DNA of 57,524 bases from contig NZ_FMVQ01000016.1 of NCBI RefSeq assembly GCF_900102495.1, positions 1 to 57,524 of the forward strand. The letters are read 5' to 3'. The notes beneath the pieces were generated by a model, which had not been told where the DNA came from, ran no database searches, and saw only the letters and a program-made list of their open reading frames with translations. This DNA is from Nitrosospira sp. Nl5 (GTDB lineage: Bacteria > Pseudomonadota > Gammaproteobacteria > Burkholderiales > Nitrosomonadaceae). Of the stretch, positions 51,806-57,524 are shown one piece after another; the first letter of the stretch is position 1; each line of letters starts with the position of its first letter. Position numbers and translations under genes: made by a program.

Positions 51806-52944
51806 ATTTTCCCCCACTTGATGACTGATTACAGTACGACCCAATAATTATAAAACCCGATATTGGCCCCGGCTTCCATGGACTGTTTTCTCTTTCCAGA
51901 ACATTTTTGCTTAGATCGGTCCTGCCGGATATCCCGCTACCAACACTTTTCGCCACAAGATTTGTCCTGCGTAAATAACCATGTTGCTAATGTCGGTAAT
52001 TGTGTTATTCTATGACCTCATAGTAATTCCAAACACTAAGAATAAAGGGCTTGTCTATAAGTTCAAAGTTTCAACTAAAAAATTTAGAGCTCAGTTTTTT
52101 ATCAACGGCCGAACTATGAGATTTTCTTGCGTAATATCGAATGCGATTGAAGACAATAACAGCGTAATGCACGCGAAAATATCATCGTAATTTCCAGTTA
52201 CACGATATGCTTTTCGCTTATTTTATTAAGCATAATAGTATCGCCCTGTTAAATTATTTGATTTTCCTTATTCAAATAATTTACTTTTTTTCAGAAGCTT
52301 ATCGCTCTTGTGTTGTCCAGCAAACCGAGTTGGATTCTTTCAGTACTCCCATCAGTTTCTTTTTATCGCCCCGCTGCTTACTCCATTAGCCGGGAATAAA
52401 ATAGAACAAAATTCTACCACACCAAAATTGGGCGTACAAGAAAGAAACACGATCTTGTTAACCCAAATTAATAATGCCCCTATTCTAAAAAACGGTATTT
52501 TTCCCTCTTCGGAATGTGGTGATTTTACCCTATTTGAATTATGGTAATGCCCGTTAAAAATGTGTAATTTTTCCTCTCGCGAGACAGCCGGTTCCCCCTC
52601 CTGCCTTCCCAGATTACAATCCAAGGCAACGGCACTGTTGCAGAACTCAGAATATATCCAGCCATGATTATTCTATTGTCAAATCCCTACTGCCAATCTG
52701 GTTAATAAAAGCCGGGATATCTAAATAGCATAGCCCGGCCGACGAGCGTGAACCGCGCGCATACCCGGTACTTTTGCTGCTTACCCATGAAAGAATCATC
52801 CTTGACGATATAACCGGCTTCTGCCTATTATTACCGCGATAAGACGCATGCAACCTGCAATCTGCAATTTTGCCGGATTATTTAACGGGCAATCCCACGT
52901 ATTCATTTCACGAAGATTTCTGCAATCATATTAGGGGGATAGAA
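51806..52944. other. AT-rich 1.1-kb gap upstream of coxB
   Basis: No gene I can support. The part from about 51980 to 52560 is visibly richer in A/T than the rest of the window, with long runs such as AAAAAATTTAGA and TTTACTTTTTTTCAG. Short frames here are hydrophobic and family-less. The coxB promoter must lie near 51810-51900. Confidence 0.5.
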
Positions 52945-53517
52945 ATGGCGGCAGCCAACAATACCATTACTGCAAGCAAAGCCCCGGAGCTACAGACATC
53001 GTCGTGGCTCAACACCCCGCAGCCGCTTACACTTGCCGCCTTGCGCGGCAAAGTGGTTGTGCTCCATACTTTTCAAATTTTCTGTCCGGGGTGCGTACAG
53101 GTCGGTATTCCGCAAGCCCAGAGAATATATCAGGAATTTGACTCGAAGCGGGTAGCGGTGATTGGCTTGCATACCGTCTTTGAGCATCATTCCGTAATGG
53201 GTCGGGACGCGCTTGAAGTGTTCGTTCATGAGTATCGGCTGAATTTCCCGATCGGCATCGATAAATATGAAGGGCCGCCCCAAGGCGTGCCGCTCACCAT
53301 GCACGCATATCAAATGCAAGGAACGCCGACCCTCATTCTGATCGACAAAACAGGGCACATTCGCTTGCATAGATTCGGCCATGTAAGTGACCTGACAGTT
53401 GGATTCTCGATTGGCGCATTGCTGGCGGAGGAAATCGATGAATCCGCACAAGTGCCGACGTCAACCCGGGAAAATGACGGAAGTGCTGCCTGTAATTCGG
53501 ACGGATGCAGCGTCTAA
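52945..53517 (+). CDS. Redoxin/TlpA-like thioredoxin-fold protein with Cys-rich tail
   Basis: 190 residues. The TlpA/AhpC-like fold has Cys47-Pro-Gly-Cys50 in TFQIFCPGCVQVG and a later QGTPTLILIDKTGHIRLHRF. The C-terminus ends ACNSDGCSV with a second pair, Cys183 and Cys188. A start at 52945 behind AGGGGG is preferred to 52870. It may be a thiol-disulfide or metal-handling protein; no secretion signal is seen. Confidence 0.75.
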   Translation: MAAANNTITASKAPELQTSSWLNTPQPLTLAALRGKVVVLHTFQIFCPGCVQVGIPQAQRIYQEFDSKRVAVIGLHTVFEHHSVMGRDALEVFVHEYRLNFPIGIDKYEGPPQGVPLTMHAYQMQGTPTLILIDKTGHIRLHRFGHVSDLTVGFSIGALLAEEIDESAQVPTSTRENDGSAACNSDGCSV

Positions 53518-53734
53518 TCGAAACGGTGCGCTAGCAGCTTCGGTTTTGTGGGGCTGAGCGCCTTGATCGTCAGTTCCCGAGCCGTCTGGCGAACATAATC
53601 CCCGTGCAGGGTGCTACGTATCTTCGAGTACGGGAAAGTCCGCGGTTGCGTCATGAAGGGCTACTCCATATTTTTCTACACGCTAAAATCTCCTTTCATG
53701 ATGAAATAGCCGATGCCATTTGCTTTTCCGCTCT

Positions 53735-55093
<1,359 letters not shown>

Positions 55094-56407
55094 CTATGAC
55101 TTGTCCTTCGCCTGTTTGTCCAGTTCGCGCAAGTGCGCCAGCCTTGTGGAAATTTTCCCTTCCAGCCCGCGCACCGTCGGTTCATAAAATTTAACCTCCG
55201 GCATGCCTTCCGGAAAATAATTTTTTCCCGCGGCGTAGGCTTCGGGATCGTCATGGGCATAGCGATAGTCACGTCCGAAGCCGAGATCCTTCATGAGTTT
55301 GGTGGGCGCGTTACGCAAATGCTCAGGTACGCGATGTGATTTGCCGGTTCCAATAAAAGACCGGGTCTTATTATATGCAGTGTAGGCGGCGTTGCTCTTG
55401 GGCGCGGAGGCGAGATACAGTGTTGCCTGCGCCAATGCCAACTCACCCTCGGGGCTACCCAGGCGTTCGTACGTCTCGGACGCATCCAGCGCTACTCGCA
55501 GCGCACGCGGATCGGCCAGACCAATGTCTTCCACCGCCGCCCGGATCAGCCGCCGGCCGATGTAAAGCGGATCGGCGCCACCGTCCAGCATGCGGCACAT
55601 CCAGTAAAGCGCGGCGTCAGGGCTGGAACCGCGTAGTGATTTATGCAGTGCCGAAATCTGATCGTAAAATTCGTCTCCCCCTTTGTCGAACCGGCGGATG
55701 CCACGAAAAAGCGCGTTACGCACATAATCCACGCCGATATCGGAAACACCCTCTATTGCCGCCGCGGTTTTTATTTGCTCAAGAAAATTGAGTAGACGCC
55801 GGGCGTCGCCGTCCGCGTATCCAACCAATAAATATTTGGCATCGTCGGTAAAACTCAGGCCCCGCAATGCCAGATTATTGGCTCGCTCAAACAGAATAAC
55901 GAGCTCATCCTCGGACAAGGCGGTGAGCACATAGACCTGTGCCCGCGACAATAGGGCGCCGTTGACTTCAAATGAAGGATTTTCGGTGGTGGCCCCAATG
56001 AACGTCACCAATCCCTGTTCGACATATGGCAGAAACGCATCCTGCTGCGACTTATTGAAGCGGTGCACCTCATCCACGAATAGAATTGTGTGGCGGCCCG
56101 ATTGCTGCAACACCATCTGGGCCCGCTCTATCGCTTCACGGATATCCTTGACCCCCGACAATACCGCCGATAGCGCGATAAATTCAGCATCAAATGCTCG
56201 CGCCATTAGCCGTGCCAATGTCGTTTTGCCGGTACCGGGAGGTCCCCAGAGTATCATTGAGTGGGGCTTGCCGGATTCGAACGCAAGGCGCAATGGTCTG
56301 CCTGCCCCGAGCAAATGCGACTGACCAACAACATCCTTCAGTTCTTGAGGACGCAACTGTTCGGCCAGCGGTGCCGCTGGCTCCCGCTTTTCGAACAAAT
56401 CAATCAC
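55094..56407 (-). CDS. rarA: Replication-associated recombination protein A
   Basis: 437 residues. Walker A GPPGTGKTTLARL, Walker B ILFVDEVHRFNKSQQD and the sensor GATTENPSFEVN are visible, with the MgsA-type C-terminus (YFPEGMPEVKFYEP). RarA/MgsA acts at stalled replication forks. It overlaps lolA by eight bases. Confidence 0.95.
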   Translation of the reverse strand: MIDLFEKREPAAPLAEQLRPQELKDVVGQSHLLGAGRPLRLAFESGKPHSMILWGPPGTGKTTLARLMARAFDAEFIALSAVLSGVKDIREAIERAQMVLQQSGRHTILFVDEVHRFNKSQQDAFLPYVEQGLVTFIGATTENPSFEVNGALLSRAQVYVLTALSEDELVILFERANNLALRGLSFTDDAKYLLVGYADGDARRLLNFLEQIKTAAAIEGVSDIGVDYVRNALFRGIRRFDKGGDEFYDQISALHKSLRGSSPDAALYWMCRMLDGGADPLYIGRRLIRAAVEDIGLADPRALRVALDASETYERLGSPEGELALAQATLYLASAPKSNAAYTAYNKTRSFIGTGKSHRVPEHLRNAPTKLMKDLGFGRDYRYAHDDPEAYAAGKNYFPEGMPEVKFYEPTVRGLEGKISTRLAHLRELDKQAKDKS

Positions 56408-57023
56408 TGATCACGTCCGCGCCTTCGGGAGGACTGAACTTGAACAACTCCGGCGAGAGCTTGGGGTTTTGCTCCACGCGGGAGAAAGTAAGCACGGTCG
56501 TTTGACCAAAATTATCATGCAGCTCCATCGCTTTCAGTATACCCTCGGGGGTAAATCCCAGGCGTACCCATTCAAATGTTCCCTCTTTGGCTTTGGGTTT
56601 TGCTTCGAGCCACTCCGTATCTCCCTTCAAGCTGATTTCACTCAGATCAAAATTGGTTTCGATATCGCTGCTTCCCGCAAGCAACGCCGCTGGACTACTA
56701 CCGATAGCAAGATCGAGCTTGCGTACCGTCACCTGGTCAAGATCGCGGTCGTAGAACCATATCCTGCTGCCATCGCCGACAATCAACTGCTCGTATGGTT
56801 TTTCATAAACCCACCGAAATTTGCCCGGACGCTCGAACTGCATGGTACCGCCCCCTTTTTGTACCACGCGCCCATTCTTGTCCAGGACGGTCTGGGCAAA
56901 TGCCCCGCGAAACGTGCGGGTATCCTGGACGAAAGCCTTGAGGTTGCTTATCGCACCAGCTTCCACAATAGAGCTTATTAAACAGAGTAGTAGGAAAAGA
57001 TAGGGGTGTTTTAAAAAATTCAT
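56400..57023 (-). CDS. lolA: Outer-membrane lipoprotein carrier protein LolA
   Basis: 207 residues. A signal peptide (MNFLKHPYLFLLLCLISSIV) and the LolA fold motif FAQTVLDKNGRVVQKGGGTM and WFYDRDLDQVTVRKLD. It chaperones lipoproteins across the periplasm. First gene of lolA-rarA-serS, divergent from amoC. Confidence 0.93.
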   Translation of the reverse strand: MNFLKHPYLFLLLCLISSIVEAGAISNLKAFVQDTRTFRGAFAQTVLDKNGRVVQKGGGTMQFERPGKFRWVYEKPYEQLIVGDGSRIWFYDRDLDQVTVRKLDLAIGSSPAALLAGSSDIETNFDLSEISLKGDTEWLEAKPKAKEGTFEWVRLGFTPEGILKAMELHDNFGQTTVLTFSRVEQNPKLSPELFKFSPPEGADVISD

Positions 57024-57431
57024 GATGTTTTTGCGCGCATTGAGCGCACTACCAGGGGAACAGTCTCAATTGCTGTAAATCGAGATAGGCTATATGATTA
57101 ATGGAACAACATCCGACTTGTCAATTTTAATAGCCGTAAGGACATGAGCAGGCGATAGCGCTGCAATTTTACCGGCTTCCAGGCTTACATTGGAGCTAAA
57201 CGCGGCGTTTTTTTGCTTATTCGCAAAAGGCGTTCGCGGGCAGGGCATTATCAGCGAGCGTGAGTGTCTAATAGTTGTAGTATCGCTGCTTTCTCAGCAT
57301 CGACGCCGGAAAATATCCACCGAAATTTTTCGGGAACTATACAAAAACACAAGAGTCTAAATTTCGCTGGCGGAATTATTATGCCGCCGTAAAGGATGTT
57401 GTTTTCAATAATTGGCTTAGGAGGTACTCAA
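57024..57431. promoter_or_regulatory. Divergent promoter region of lolA and amoC
   Basis: 408 bases. The last part is the amoC leader: a small hairpin GGCGG / CCGCC (57369-57388) and TAGGAGG seven bases before the amoC ATG. The amo operon is highly expressed in ammonia oxidisers, so a strong sigma70 promoter is expected here; I cannot assign its boxes with confidence. Confidence 0.6.
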
Positions 57432-57524
57432 ATGGCAACAACACTAGGAACGTCGAGCAGCCACGCCGGCACGGGTGGACGCGATTACGACATGTCGTTG
57501 TGGTACGACTCGAAGTGGTACAAA
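57432..57524 (+). CDS. amoC: Ammonia monooxygenase subunit C, N-terminal part (partial)
   Basis: The first 31 codons are present: [16 protein letters not shown] and [15 protein letters not shown], the conserved N-terminus of betaproteobacterial AmoC. AmoC is a membrane subunit of the copper monooxygenase that oxidises ammonia to hydroxylamine. amoA and amoB are expected beyond the window. Strong ribosome site GGAGG. Confidence 0.93.
   Translation, partial: MATTLGTSSSHAGTGGRDYDMSLWYDSKWYK

Noticed and set aside
52207-52624. Short hydrophobic frames on both strands of the AT-rich gap
   Set aside because: Chance frames in A/T-rich DNA; no ribosome sites, no similarity to known families.

Overview
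The window comes from the chromosome of an ammonia-oxidising betaproteobacterium (Nitrosospira/Nitrosomonas group, Nitrosospira more likely). The clearest evidence is the last 93 bases, which encode the first 31 residues of ammonia monooxygenase subunit C (amoC) behind a strong ribosome binding site. The remaining gene content (metX/metW, gcvPA/gcvPB split glycine dehydrogenase, an aa3-type cytochrome c oxidase cluster, a permease-less PTS) fits that group. This placement rests on sequence recognition, not on a database search.

Left part (1-22.4 kb): the tail of an unidentified gene; rnpB (RNase P RNA); a LEA-type lipoprotein; divergent pyrE and xthA; an AmpG-like transporter; metW and metX separated by a HugZ-like gene; an operon gshB - EIIA - HPr - enzyme I, preceded by what looks like an N-terminal remnant of gshA; an ExeA-like ATPase with a SPOR domain; then a tandem glycine riboswitch with its terminator in front of gcvT-gcvH-gcvPA-tpx-gcvPB, a PfkB kinase and a glycine-zipper lipoprotein. 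After these come a PlsC acyltransferase, convergent apaH and a membrane-anchored cytochrome c5.

Mobile region (22,394-32,436): a 10-kb element sits in tRNA-Arg(CCG), bounded by exact 50-bp direct repeats of the tRNA 3' end. Twin GTGTCAGCA motifs occur just inside both ends and are probable integrase arm sites. All its genes read leftward: tyrosine integrase, an unknown protein, HTH/AlpA regulators, a chain of six start-stop-overlapping small genes including a replication-type protein, an HK97-type major capsid gene behind a hairpin-plus-U8 attenuator, a truncated tail-tip (J-like) protein, a retropepsin-like aspartic protease, a DUF2163-like tail protein, and a small ORF overlapping a GNAT acetyltransferase. 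No terminase, portal, prohead protease, tape measure or lysis gene is visible. It is either a capsid-carrying phage satellite or a stripped prophage, and is the most interesting part of the window.

Right part (32.4-57.5 kb): a KTSC protein, Kup potassium transporter, PRC-barrel protein, an 840-residue fusion of an SDR epimerase, SPW repeats and a VKOR-like domain, SixA, a small CxxC redoxin, RsmI, YraN, a BON-domain lipoprotein and a GlcD-like flavoprotein. The cytochrome oxidase cluster follows: coxB, coxA, a 35-residue assembly protein, ctaG, DUF2970, coxC, SURF1, a membrane thioredoxin-like protein, ctaB, sco. No ctaA is visible among them. After an AT-rich 1.1-kb gap come a redoxin, serS, rarA, lolA and the amo promoter region.
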